Assembly: GCA_944363715.1 (NCBI GenBank)
Contig: CALVUX010000011.1
Coordinates: forward strand, 1 to 60,466
Reading direction: 5' to 3'
DNA length: 60,466 nt
From: an uncultured Bacilli bacterium
Lineage (GTDB): Bacteria; Bacillota_I; Bacilli_A; RF39; UBA660
Position numbers and translations under genes: made by a program. How positions within the stretch are numbered: position 1 is the first letter of the stretch; each line of letters begins with the position of its first letter. Positions 16,520 to 25,372 of this stretch are shown here, one piece after another. Below the pieces are notes generated by a model. It had not been told where the DNA came from. It did no database searches and saw nothing but the letters and a program-made list of their open reading frames with translations.

Positions 16520-18619
16520 TTATACTTTAGTTAAACTCTTATGATTTTTCATAAGTTTCTTAATTCCATATGGATGAGAAAAAGCAACTGATACTAAAGA
16601 ATTAGTAACATCTACTACTTTACCTGCTCCAAAGTGTTCATGGACTACATAATCTCCAACTTTATAGTCAACATCTTCATCTCTAATAACATCTTCTTTA
16701 TTAATATGTTTAACTTCTTCAGTCTTTCTAGTATTACTATCGATTAGACTCTCATCTATTTCGCTTATAAATCTACTTGGAGGATTAATACTATCTTCTC
16801 CAAATAAAACTCTTCGTCTAGCGTTTAATAGATATAGTTTTTCTTTCGCTCTAGTTATAGCAACATAACAAAGTCTTCTTTCTTCTTCTGTTTCACTAGC
16901 ACTCATCAAACAATTACGATGTGGGAATATTCCTTCTTCTAGTCCTAGAACAAAGACAATATCATACTCTAGTCCTTTAACCGAGTGTATAGTCATTAGA
17001 CTTACTTTATGACGAGAATCTTTATATTCATCTTTATCATTAACTAAACTTACTTCATATAAGAAGTCTTCTAGTGATACTAGTCCCATTCTCTCTTCAA
17101 AGGCTTTAGTAATAGATTTAAACTCTTCAAGGTTTTCTAATCTTATTTCACTTTCTATACTCTTTTCACTCTCTAGTTCAGCTTTCATACCAGTAGAGTC
17201 TAGTACTTTATCAATTAACTCTGTTAAGGTTATTGATTCTGCTACTTTTTGTAAAGAAATAATTAAGTCTTTAAACTTCTCTTCTTTACCACCATCTATC
17301 GCTTCAAAAAGACTTATACCATCTCTATCAGCTTTTTCAGTTAAGTGTTCTATTGTCCTTAGTCCTATACCTCTTTTAGGAGTATTTATAATTCTCAATA
17401 AGCTTACATCATCTTTAGGATTAAAGATTAGTTTTAAATAGGCAAGTAAATCTTTAATTTCTTTTCTTTGATAGAAGCTGAAACCTCCTACAATACGATA
17501 AGGAATACTATCTTTTAATAGTTCTTCTTCTATTACACGGGACTGAGCATTAGTTCTATAAAGTATAGCGATATCACTGGCATCCTTTCCTTCATCTAAA
17601 AGTTTCTTTATTTCTTTAGCCGTATAATGACTTTCATCTTTTTCATCATAAGCTCTATAATAAGTAATCTTATCTCCATCACCTTTAGTAGACCAGAGAT
17701 TTTTCTCTTTTCTTTTTTCATTATTTTTAATAACACAGTTAGCAGCATCTAGTATGGTCTTAGTAGAACGATAATTTTGTTCTAGTTTAATACTTAAAGC
17801 ATTAGGATAATCTTTTTCAAAGTTTAAGATATTTTTATAGTTCGCTCCACGGAATCCATATATCGCTTGATCAGCATCTCCTACGACACAGATATTTTTA
17901 TATTTAGCACTTATCATTTTAGATAAGATATACTGAGCTTCATTAGTATCTTGATACTCATCTATTAGTATGTATTTATAACGTTCTTGATATTTTTGTA
18001 GAACATCTGGATATTTTCTAAAAAGAGTGATTGGTAGAAGTAATAAATCATCAAAGTCCATAGCATTATTCTTCTTTAATTTATCTTCATATTTATAATA
18101 TACTTCACTTACTATATTTTCATAATCACTTGCAATATATCTTTCATAATCTTTTGGAGATAAAAGTTCATTTTTACAATTGCTTATTTTATTTCTAATC
18201 GCTTTAGGATTATAAATTTTAGGGTCATAGTTTAGACTCTTTAATATTTTCTTTACGATAGTTAGGGAATCATCACTATCCATAATTACAAAGTTATTAC
18301 TGTATCCTAATTTATCATAGTTTTCTCTTAATATTTTAAGTCCAAAAGAGTGGAATGTTGATATTTGAATATACTTTGACTCACTACCTATCATTTTATC
18401 AACACGTTCTCTCATCTCTAAAGCTGCTTTATTAGTGAAAGTGATAGCAAGTATCTCATAAGGAGATATGTCTAATTCTTCTATTAGATAAGCTATTTTA
18501 GTGGTTAAGACTTTAGTCTTACCACTCCCTGCACCTGCTAGTATTAAAAGAGGTCCTTCATTATATAAAACGGCTTTTTTTTGTTCTTCATTTAAGTTAT
18601 CTAAATCTATATTACTCAT
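16520..18619 (-). CDS. pcrA: ATP-dependent DNA helicase PcrA (UvrD/Rep family)
   Basis: This is a superfamily 1A 3'-5' helicase of 699 residues used in repair, plasmid replication and removal of RecA. Motifs in order are Q motif LNEEQKKAV, Walker A AGAGSGKT, Ia FTNKAALEM, II LIDEYQDTN, III GDADQAIYGFRGA, IV LEQNYRS, V TIHSVKGLEYDIVF and VI YVAITRAK. The C-terminal Tudor-like segment YKVGDYVVHEHFGAGKVVDV, which contacts RNA polymerase in Bacillus PcrA, is present. It is downstream of a DUF3592 gene and separated by 129 nt from the ATPase that follows. Confidence 0.97.
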   Translation of the reverse strand: MSNIDLDNLNEEQKKAVLYNEGPLLILAGAGSGKTKVLTTKIAYLIEELDISPYEILAITFTNKAALEMRERVDKMIGSESKYIQISTFHSFGLKILRENYDKLGYSNNFVIMDSDDSLTIVKKILKSLNYDPKIYNPKAIRNKISNCKNELLSPKDYERYIASDYENIVSEVYYKYEDKLKKNNAMDFDDLLLLPITLFRKYPDVLQKYQERYKYILIDEYQDTNEAQYILSKMISAKYKNICVVGDADQAIYGFRGANYKNILNFEKDYPNALSIKLEQNYRSTKTILDAANCVIKNNEKRKEKNLWSTKGDGDKITYYRAYDEKDESHYTAKEIKKLLDEGKDASDIAILYRTNAQSRVIEEELLKDSIPYRIVGGFSFYQRKEIKDLLAYLKLIFNPKDDVSLLRIINTPKRGIGLRTIEHLTEKADRDGISLFEAIDGGKEEKFKDLIISLQKVAESITLTELIDKVLDSTGMKAELESEKSIESEIRLENLEEFKSITKAFEERMGLVSLEDFLYEVSLVNDKDEYKDSRHKVSLMTIHSVKGLEYDIVFVLGLEEGIFPHRNCLMSASETEEERRLCYVAITRAKEKLYLLNARRRVLFGEDSINPPSRFISEIDESLIDSNTRKTEEVKHINKEDVIRDEDVDYKVGDYVVHEHFGAGKVVDVTNSLVSVAFSHPYGIKKLMKNHKSLTKV

Positions 18620-18651
18620 ATTATTACCTACTTCCTAATTAATTGTAAATA

Positions 18652-19170
18652 TTAAATATTACCTGGTAAAAAGATAAGCATTATAAAGCCTATGGCAATT
18701 AATATTATACCAGTTAATATAAGAATTATAGTGGATGAGCTTTTTACAAATCTCAAAACATAACCTTGTTTCGGATTATTAGGATTATAATAAACATCTA
18801 TTAAGGAGTTAATAGGAAATTTCTCCATTAGAGGATTTGTAGATATATAACTATTAGTTCTTATATTTATATTATCACTTTCTACATTATTAGTCATTTC
18901 TGTTTTTATATTATTAAGTGAGCTAGATTTGTTAATAACTACACCATATTTTAGTGTTTTTCTATAAGTAATATTATTTACGCTATATTCCACTATAGGA
19001 AAATGTATACCATTATTGTTCCACACTGTATATCTAACTACTTTACCTTTTGTAGTAGAGGTAGATTTTTTTATTATATTTATATCTTGTAATTTTAAAA
19101 CTAAACCTATTATTAAAAGTATTATTCCAATTATTATAAAAATTATAAACATAAGTATATTAACTTGCAT
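18652..19170 (-). CDS. DUF3592-type membrane protein
   Basis: This 172-residue protein has a transmembrane helix at each end (about residues 5-27 and 146-168). Between them is an extracellular beta-rich loop with the DUF3592 pattern (KGKVVRYTVWNNNGIHFPIVEYSVNNITY, later DVYYNPNNPKQGYVLR). Its function is unknown. The RBS is AAAGGATAGG and it lies 32 nt upstream of pcrA. Confidence 0.65.
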   Translation of the reverse strand: MQVNILMFIIFIIIGIILLIIGLVLKLQDINIIKKSTSTTKGKVVRYTVWNNNGIHFPIVEYSVNNITYRKTLKYGVVINKSSSLNNIKTEMTNNVESDNINIRTNSYISTNPLMEKFPINSLIDVYYNPNNPKQGYVLRFVKSSSTIILILTGIILIAIGFIMLIFLPGNI

Positions 19171-19236
19171 ATTTACCTATCCTTTCCTAATTAATTATAT
19201 CATTATTTTAATTAAGGGAAAAGAAAAAGAGGTCAT

Positions 19237-20160
19237 TTAGACTTCTTTATTGTCGGCATCAAGAATATAAAGGAAATAATTTATATCACGGTAGAAGTTA
19301 TCGATAGCGAGTGGTTCTATTATAAAGTATAGTTTAGCATCTAATAAGTCTTTTAACATATCACTTATTAGTAATCTTATTTTTCTAATAACAGTGATAC
19401 TTCTTTCTGTTAATTCTTTTTGATTTTCTGGAGATAGAGGTAGACTATTATAATCTTCAAGTAACTGTGGATATATTTCATTTAAGATATTGTTTAATAC
19501 TTCTATATATGATGTTGCATCGGGATCGATTAAACCTCTTAAGAAAGATGTTATTTCATATGCTGTTATATTGTAACCATATTCTGTATCTAAGGCAATT
19601 ATTGGGTCTTTTCTTATCATTTCTTTTAATCTATTTAATTCTCCTATATATAGTTCAATTTCTATTATCATAAAGTTATACATAGTAGGATAGGAATATG
19701 AAAATAGATTATTAGAAGTCATTTCATCTCTTATTTCTCGTGAAAGTTCAATAAAATCATTGGCAATCTCTAGAGCTTTTGTATTAATGGATGTCATTGT
19801 TCTTATTAGTTCATCAGTTATTTCAAAGGTATCTGTAGGTGTTAGTTCTAATTGTGATTCCGTTATATCTGTAGCAAGGTTTATATTAAAAAGTTTCTCT
19901 GTTAATTTTTCAGTGGGGAGGGTGTACTCTGTATAAAATATCTCATAGTCTACTCCTTTTGATGGTACTTTTCCATTAGTTACTGTTATTATTTCTCTAC
20001 CTAAATCTTGACTTCTTTTAGCAAGAGCTCCTGCTCTTTCTTTATAGGGATTATTTCCATAGAAGGAAAGTTCAATATTAATACAAAAATCTCTCATTGT
20101 TCTTAAATAATATAAGTTAGTATTTAATGACTCTTCATAAAATTCTTCTTCTGTTAACAT
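19237..20160 (-). CDS. DUF2935-like helical protein
   Basis: This 307-residue, all-helical soluble protein has an internal duplication of four-helix units: LNTNLYYLRTMRDFCINIEL near the start and YPTMYNFMIIEIELYIGEL in the middle. The pattern resembles DUF2935, whose members carry EH-x(n)-FI metal-type motifs and are seen in spore-forming Firmicutes. Here the usual histidines are not obvious, so metal binding is doubtful. It follows the sortase cluster and a membrane-protein gene in the same direction; a terminator separates it from the latter. Confidence 0.5.
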   Translation of the reverse strand: MLTEEEFYEESLNTNLYYLRTMRDFCINIELSFYGNNPYKERAGALAKRSQDLGREIITVTNGKVPSKGVDYEIFYTEYTLPTEKLTEKLFNINLATDITESQLELTPTDTFEITDELIRTMTSINTKALEIANDFIELSREIRDEMTSNNLFSYSYPTMYNFMIIEIELYIGELNRLKEMIRKDPIIALDTEYGYNITAYEITSFLRGLIDPDATSYIEVLNNILNEIYPQLLEDYNSLPLSPENQKELTERSITVIRKIRLLISDMLKDLLDAKLYFIIEPLAIDNFYRDINYFLYILDADNKEV

Positions 20161-20193
20161 TTTATCACCAATAAATTATATGCAAGAAAAAAA

Positions 20194-20218
20194 AGAGATA
20201 GTATTTTAACTAATCTCT
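20194..20218 (-). terminator. Intrinsic terminator after the sortase-cluster membrane protein
   Basis: AGAGATTAGT pairs with ACTATCTCT (one bulged base) and is followed by eight T in the minus direction. The stem overlaps the end of the coding sequence. Confidence 0.75.
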
Positions 20219-21070
20219 TATACTCTGATATAGTTTATTTAACTCTGTAAGAGGGTTATCTTCTACAGGTTTTGATTCTTCTTTTACTTTCTCTTTTTCT
20301 TCTTTTAGTATCCTAACCATAAGTTTATATTCATCTAAAGTAAAGTTTTGACCTAATAAATTTATAGGTGCTTGTTCTTCTTTCTTTTCCTCTTTAGGTT
20401 CTTCTATAATTACCTGTTTTTTAGGTACTTTATAAGCTTCTTTAATATCAAAGTCATGAATAATATTGTAGTTTGTAAAAGATTCTACTTGGATTAAATT
20501 ATGTTTATATTGATATTTTCTTATTAAGTAATAAACTATTAAAACTACCATCCAGAAAACAAAGATAAACATACTTAATTCTAAAAGACTTCTAACAGCA
20601 TTACTACTATATAACTCAGTAATATTAAAGACATCTAGATTTAGTGTTGCAATCTGTGATATTGCTAATATAAATAAGTACATAATGATTGCAAAGGCAG
20701 CACTATTTATAACTTTTAATTTGAAATCTACTTTATCACTAAATATTGTTTTAAATAGGACTACATTAGTTATGATTAACATAATTAGATAGATAACAAT
20801 ATTTGGAAAATAATAAGTTATAAATACTTCGTTAATAGCATAATCTACTAAAGTCATAAAGCTACTACCATACTCTAATGCTATAAAGATGAAACCTGCT
20901 AAGTATAATAGAATATAAGTTCTTTTACTTTGCTTTCTATTAGAACCATTAGTAGTTATAAATATTATGGTTAAAACCACTATTACTGCAAGTATCATTA
21001 AGTATAAATTTTTAGATGTAATCAAATCAAAAACTGTTTGCAATTTTGTCATTAATGATAATGGACTCAT
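20210..21070 (-). CDS. Polytopic membrane protein of unknown function
   Basis: This 286-residue protein has about five or six transmembrane helices in residues 1-190, then a cytoplasmic tail with a Glu/Lys-rich linker (EEPKEEKKEEQ) and a final helix rich in Lys and Glu. I do not recognise the family. The start is the ATG at 21070 (GGGGGTG site); a longer reading frame begins with the GTG inside that site. It directly follows the sortase gene and may be part of the same surface-protein operon. Confidence 0.6.
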   Translation of the reverse strand: MSPLSLMTKLQTVFDLITSKNLYLMILAVIVVLTIIFITTNGSNRKQSKRTYILLYLAGFIFIALEYGSSFMTLVDYAINEVFITYYFPNIVIYLIMLIITNVVLFKTIFSDKVDFKLKVINSAAFAIIMYLFILAISQIATLNLDVFNITELYSSNAVRSLLELSMFIFVFWMVVLIVYYLIRKYQYKHNLIQVESFTNYNIIHDFDIKEAYKVPKKQVIIEEPKEEKKEEQAPINLLGQNFTLDEYKLMVRILKEEKEKVKEESKPVEDNPLTELNKLYQSIRD

Positions 21071-21084
21071 TAATAACACCCCCT

Positions 21085-21741
21085 TTATTCAACTGTGTAT
21101 AGTTCTGCTATATAAATAGTTTGTGTAGAACTATCATCTTTAGTACAGGTAATTAATGTAAGTGTAGTTTTATCATAATTTCTTTTGATAGAGACTGTAC
21201 CTGTATTTTTTTCTTTATATATGTTTGTAATTTTATATTTGTAATTAACTCCAGCATAGGTAACTATAGCTTCATCTCCTACTTCTAGTTTATATAAGTC
21301 TTTAAAGAAAGCTTTCCAACCAGTACCAGAGTGTCCTGCTATTATTAGGTTACCATTAGTAACATCAGGCATTTCACTACCTTTTATTATTTCTATATTT
21401 GCTTCCACTGTATTAAGTTTGGAATCAATATTGTAAAAACCCCTTCTAAACTTTATTTTTGGTATTTCTAAGTAACCAATATAACTTTCAATATCTTGAT
21501 AATTTTGTGTTTTATTTTCTTCTTCATCAGTAGTAATTTCTGTTGTATTTACGCTATATATTTCTGTTTCATTATTATTGTATATTTGTTCATTCATATA
21601 ATCATAGGCAAATAGCTTTTTATCACTGATGAAGTTATAAAGAATAAAGAATCCTCCTAGTGTTATAACAAAGGCTCCAATTAGAGCGACTGTATTAGGA
21701 GAGATTCTTTTTTTCTTATTTAACTTTTTGTTTTTTACCAT
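21085..21741 (-). CDS. Sortase-fold transpeptidase without the usual arginine
   Basis: This 218-residue class C/D-like sortase has a basic cytoplasmic N-terminus and one transmembrane helix (about 18-37). The sortase barrel contains the catalytic histidine His137 (IIAGHSGTG) and cysteine Cys199 (TLITCTKDD). The third conserved residue, an arginine a few positions after the cysteine, is not present: no arginine occurs after Cys199 (CTKDDSSTQTIYIAEL). Gln207 or Thr208 occupies that position. It overlaps the 3' end of the upstream LPXTG-like substrate gene by 26 nt, so it is probably the dedicated sortase for that protein, acting at the outer membrane face. Confidence 0.88.
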   Translation of the reverse strand: MVKNKKLNKKKRISPNTVALIGAFVITLGGFFILYNFISDKKLFAYDYMNEQIYNNNETEIYSVNTTEITTDEEENKTQNYQDIESYIGYLEIPKIKFRRGFYNIDSKLNTVEANIEIIKGSEMPDVTNGNLIIAGHSGTGWKAFFKDLYKLEVGDEAIVTYAGVNYKYKITNIYKEKNTGTVSIKRNYDKTTLTLITCTKDDSSTQTIYIAELYTVE

Positions 21742-23536
21742 TGTAGTATACGAATCCTACTCCGGATATCAAAAGTACTGATCCAAATAAAGTACTTATT
21801 AGGGATTTATTACTTCCAGTAAATGGAACTTCTACTATTTCGTTATTTTCAAAGATAACTAAGGCTGTAGGTGTTTCATCACTAATTGTGAATTTGTAAA
21901 TTTCATCACTTTTGTTGTAACCTTCTGGAGCTTTTGTCTCTTCTACTGTGTATTCTCCATCTTTTAAGCCAGTGATAGTATGTGGCTCTTCTGTAGTTAC
22001 AAATTCTTCTACTACGTTTCCTTCACTATCTTTGACTACTAGAGTAGCTCCTGCTAATGGATTACCAGTTGCAGCATCTACTTTTAAAATGTTTACTAGC
22101 TTTTCAATAGCTGTATTTTCGATAGTTACTGTTACATCACGATGATCTTTATCTACTGTAAATTCATAGATTTCATCTGTTTTTTCATATCCAGCTGGAG
22201 CTTTTGTTTCTTCTACTGTATAAGTACCATCTTCAAGATCAGTTAGTTTGTGTGGTTCTGTAGTAGTTACAAACTCTTCTATTACGTTTCCTTCACTATC
22301 TTTAACTACTAGAGTTGCTCCTGCTACTGGTTGTTTAGTAATTGAATCTATTTTTATAATTGTTGCATTTCTTTCAAGTTCTCTATTTCTAAATCTTATA
22401 GAGATATTTCTATTTGTATCACTAATTGTAAATTCAACAATTTTATCATTTAAAACATAGCCATCTGGAGCTTTTGTTTCTTGTAATGTGTAAGTACCAT
22501 TAGGTAAATTTTTAATTACATATGATGATGTTGTTGATGTCCAAGTTGCTACTACTTTTCCAGTACTATCTTTTAATTCAAAAGTAGCTCCTGCTAACGG
22601 TTCTTCTGTATCAGCATCAATTTTAGTTATTGTTACTTTACTTGTTTCAAGTGTTAAATTAGTCTGATCAGTTACGGTTGATGTTTCTGGATATAACAAT
22701 GATCCCATAACATCTTGCTTACTAGAATCACTTGATTCATACATATAAGCTTTATTTATAGAACCTGTTGCTGTTGCTGTTACAGTGACATTTAAACTTC
22801 CAATATCAACTGAATCTACTGGTATTCTAACTTTAAAACTTTCAGATGGTGAAAATGAATTTTGTGGAGAACCTGTTGAAGCATTAACAACAGTTGTTCC
22901 TCCTGGAGCATTACTTAAAGATATTGTATAGTTACCTGTTGTATATAGTGTTTTTACACTAATAGCGTTTGATTCATAGTATTTTTTATCACTTGATAAA
23001 TTTAAAGTGCTATCATTATTAATCAATCTGATGGCAGGTGTAGCATATGACGTTTGTTTCTTTCCACCTTCAACTAACTCAGCTATATAATGTCTGATAT
23101 TATGTGGATCTGGTCCTGTATACTTGAATGAATCTGGTAAATTATTGCTACCTGTAGTTTCATCTAAATACCACCAAATAGCAGCTTGAGTAATATAGTA
23201 ATCCTTATCTGAATCACCGGTAATATTCACCCTAGGGTAACCATTGGACAAAATATATGCAAGACCTGCTGGTGCTTCTCCTGATAATGTCATTTTAACA
23301 CCATAAGGTATGCCTTTGTGAAAATCTGTACAGTATACATATCCACCTAAACTACTAGTTAATTTTGCATAATTCCATCCATTAATATAACCATCTAGTA
23401 TTTTTTCACTATCTGCTGTAAAACTAGTTGGTGCAGAAGATGCAGCATTAATACCTGTAATTCCAAAGATACTTAAAGCTGTAACTAAAACCATCATGAT
23501 TACATATTTAAATTTTTTAGTTTTAATCTTTTTCAT
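21716..23536 (-). CDS. Cell-wall-anchored adhesin: thioester domain plus three SpaA repeats
   Basis: This 606-residue surface protein has a signal peptide (residues 1-31, ending INAAS). A thioester-type domain follows: Cys69 in YVYCTDFHKG and Gln117 in ITQAAIWWYLDE are the expected cross-link partners. A beta linker comes next, then three SpaA/Cna-B repeats (about 300-385, 390-476, 480-566), each with a lysine (xIxKIDxxT or NILKVD) and a glutamate (EETKAPxGY) positioned for an isopeptide bond. The sorting signal is VPFTG (570-574), then a hydrophobic helix and the KKQKVK tail. Repeats 2 and 3 are nearly identical. Thioester adhesins bind host surfaces covalently; that role is inferred. A strong promoter and a GGGGGG site precede it. 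Confidence 0.92.
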   Translation of the reverse strand: MKKIKTKKFKYVIMMVLVTALSIFGITGINAASSAPTSFTADSEKILDGYINGWNYAKLTSSLGGYVYCTDFHKGIPYGVKMTLSGEAPAGLAYILSNGYPRVNITGDSDKDYYITQAAIWWYLDETTGSNNLPDSFKYTGPDPHNIRHYIAELVEGGKKQTSYATPAIRLINNDSTLNLSSDKKYYESNAISVKTLYTTGNYTISLSNAPGGTTVVNASTGSPQNSFSPSESFKVRIPVDSVDIGSLNVTVTATATGSINKAYMYESSDSSKQDVMGSLLYPETSTVTDQTNLTLETSKVTITKIDADTEEPLAGATFELKDSTGKVVATWTSTTSSYVIKNLPNGTYTLQETKAPDGYVLNDKIVEFTISDTNRNISIRFRNRELERNATIIKIDSITKQPVAGATLVVKDSEGNVIEEFVTTTEPHKLTDLEDGTYTVEETKAPAGYEKTDEIYEFTVDKDHRDVTVTIENTAIEKLVNILKVDAATGNPLAGATLVVKDSEGNVVEEFVTTEEPHTITGLKDGEYTVEETKAPEGYNKSDEIYKFTISDETPTALVIFENNEIVEVPFTGSNKSLISTLFGSVLLISGVGFVYYNGKKQKVK

Positions 23537-23567
23537 TTTTATCCCCCCAATTTGTTTTTGTGCCTAT

Positions 23568-23596
23568 ATTATAACATTTTTTTTATAAAAATGCAA
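23568..23596 (-). promoter_or_regulatory. Sigma-A promoter of the adhesin gene
   Basis: On the minus strand TTGCAT (23591-23596), 17 bp, TATAAT (23568-23573). It is followed by GGGGGG just before the ATG. Confidence 0.8.
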
Positions 23597-23617
23597 TATA
23601 TTTCTACTAATACTGAA

Positions 23618-23652
23618 AAGTAGAACTATTTGTATGGTTAATAGTTCTACTT
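23618..23652 (-). terminator. Terminator of the trmB-ytxH operon
   Basis: A 13-bp inverted repeat (AAGTAGAACTATT and its complement) with a 9-nt loop. The minus direction continues with TTTTC. Confidence 0.7.
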
Positions 23653-23672
23653 TATTATATTAATTAGCCTTA

Positions 23673-24098
23673 TTATTTTTCCTTAATTTCTTTAGATTCT
23701 AATTTTTCTAATACATCACTAACTACATCTATAGCTTTTAATCTTAACTCTTCTGCTGCTTTTTCTAAAACAGGTGTTCCTTTAGCAACGGCAAGATTAA
23801 CTAAATCTTGACATTTTTTCTTTATTTCTTCACCTTTTTTCTTAGCAATCTTTATAGCTTTCTCTTTATCCAAGTCTTCAAGTTCAGCTTTAATTTCTTC
23901 TACTTTTTCTTCAAACATCTCTTTGACATCTTCTGCATCTACAGATTTAATTTTAGCAACTACATTATCTAGTTTTTCTTTTAAATCCTTTCTTGTTTCA
24001 CTTCCTTTTTTAGGTGCAAATAAAATACCTAATCCTGCTCCAATAGCAGCTCCTGCTATGAATTTTCCAATTCCACTACTTTTTTTAGTATTACTCAT
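23673..24098 (-). CDS. YtxH domain protein
   Basis: This 141-residue protein begins with the YtxH signature: a short hydrophobic glycine-rich segment (FIAGAAIGAGLGILFAPKKG) followed by SETRKDL, then long amphipathic, charged helices. YtxH proteins are stress-associated, membrane-linked proteins of unknown action. The start is ATG 24098 with GGAG upstream; it overlaps the previous gene by 8 nt, a coupling that mirrors the common DUF948-YtxH pair. Confidence 0.85.
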   Translation of the reverse strand: MSNTKKSSGIGKFIAGAAIGAGLGILFAPKKGSETRKDLKEKLDNVVAKIKSVDAEDVKEMFEEKVEEIKAELEDLDKEKAIKIAKKKGEEIKKKCQDLVNLAVAKGTPVLEKAAEELRLKAIDVVSDVLEKLESKEIKEK

Positions 24099-24363
24099 CA
24101 ATATCTCCCTTTCCTTTCTTATTAAATATACTTGTTATGAAATTAACAATACTACCAACAACAGTATCAGTAACTATAGTTAGTTTATTGCTAACAGTAT
24201 CAACTAAATTAAAAACTCCATCTAAATTATCTAGTTTTTTCTTTGTATCATCTAAAATGACATCTACTTTATTTAGTGTATCTAGTACTTTTAAAGCTAA
24301 TACTATTAGGATAATTACTAATACTATTAATAGACTATCCAATATAACCCCTAAAAATTCCAC
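24091..24363 (-). CDS. DUF948 membrane protein
   Basis: This 90-residue protein has one N-terminal transmembrane helix (about 5-27) and a helical region with the DUF948 pattern VDVILDDTKKKLDNLDGVFN. DUF948 proteins usually sit next to YtxH genes, as here. The start is a GTG with AGGAG upstream. It lies 4 nt from the preceding gene, so it is part of the same transcript. Confidence 0.75.
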   Translation of the reverse strand: MEFLGVILDSLLIVLVIILIVLALKVLDTLNKVDVILDDTKKKLDNLDGVFNLVDTVSNKLTIVTDTVVGSIVNFITSIFNKKGKGDIDE

Positions 24364-24366
24364 TTT

Positions 24367-25347
24367 TTATTCTCCTTTCTTTTCTTCATACATTGAATCT
24401 ATCAAATCAAATAAATTGTCTTCAATGCTTGCATTATTTTCTTTTTGATAGTCGTCGTCATCATATTCAGTAAAGTTTTTTAAATCTGTTCTTCTACCAG
24501 TAGCTTTTTCATGTGAAGCATCTTTATAGTCTATATTATACTCTAGTCCTAAATCACTATAATACTCTTCAGCATCTCCCATAGTGACTTTAGCAACTGA
24601 AGGAGTATTAACAGCACTTATATCTAAAAGACTATCTTCTTCTTTTATTTCTGTTATTTCTTCTTCTTTTTTCAAAGAATCTTTTTGTTTATTAGAAGTA
24701 AGTTCCTCCTCAAAGATGTCATCACTATTGCCATAAGCTTTTTCTCTAACACTGTCTACATCTATGTTTTTTGACTTATAGCTACTTGTTATTCTAACCT
24801 CTTTTTTTGTCACAATTTCGTCCTTTTTGTAATTTTCATCTAAAACTCCATAAATTGGAGAAATAATTGGTGAAGGATGAAAAGCTTTCTTCTCATGTTG
24901 TCTAGAGGCACTACCATATTCGTGTATTTTTATTTCATTATCTGTATTAGTATTACTAATTTTACTTCCACCACTATAAAGATTTTTATCTTCTTGTTTT
25001 TTCTCTCCTTGATATAAAGGTCTTGTCTCTTTAACCTCTTTTTTTACTGGTTTTGGTTTTTCTTCTTTTTTAGGTTCAACTTTAGGAAGAGGTTTTTGCT
25101 TTTTCTCTTCTTCTAAATCAATAAAGTCATCATCTAAAATAGCTTTAAATTTAAAATCTTTATTAGGAGTTTCAACCTTTTCTTCTTCAACAATCAAATC
25201 TTCTTTTGGTGCTTGTTTTTTAGGTTTATCCTCAACAATTATCTTCTTTGCAATTGGTTTTTCTTTCTTTTTCACTGGTTTTGGTTCTTCAACTTCTACG
25301 TATTCTTCTTCAAAAAGAGCATTTTTTAGTTTATCTAATAGTTTCAT
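24367..25347 (-). CDS. Charged, largely disordered hypothetical protein
   Basis: This 326-residue protein starts with a short amphipathic helix (MKLLDKLKNALFEEEY) that could bind the membrane. A long Lys/Glu/Pro-rich low-complexity region follows. Near residue 155-172 there is a compact hydrophobic segment, HPSPIISPIYGVLDENYKK, that stands out from its disordered surroundings and looks like a protein-binding peptide. There is no signal peptide. The gene lies between a lipoprotein and the DUF948/YtxH pair, so an envelope or cell-division role is possible but unproven. Confidence 0.6.
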   Translation of the reverse strand: MKLLDKLKNALFEEEYVEVEEPKPVKKKEKPIAKKIIVEDKPKKQAPKEDLIVEEEKVETPNKDFKFKAILDDDFIDLEEEKKQKPLPKVEPKKEEKPKPVKKEVKETRPLYQGEKKQEDKNLYSGGSKISNTNTDNEIKIHEYGSASRQHEKKAFHPSPIISPIYGVLDENYKKDEIVTKKEVRITSSYKSKNIDVDSVREKAYGNSDDIFEEELTSNKQKDSLKKEEEITEIKEEDSLLDISAVNTPSVAKVTMGDAEEYYSDLGLEYNIDYKDASHEKATGRRTDLKNFTEYDDDDYQKENNASIEDNLFDLIDSMYEEKKGE

Positions 25348-25372
25348 AGCTAAGACTCCACCTTTCCATTTC

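Noticed and set aside
21948-22460. Two similar plus-strand frames in the adhesin gene
   Set aside because: They resemble each other only because they are antisense to the repeated SpaA domains.
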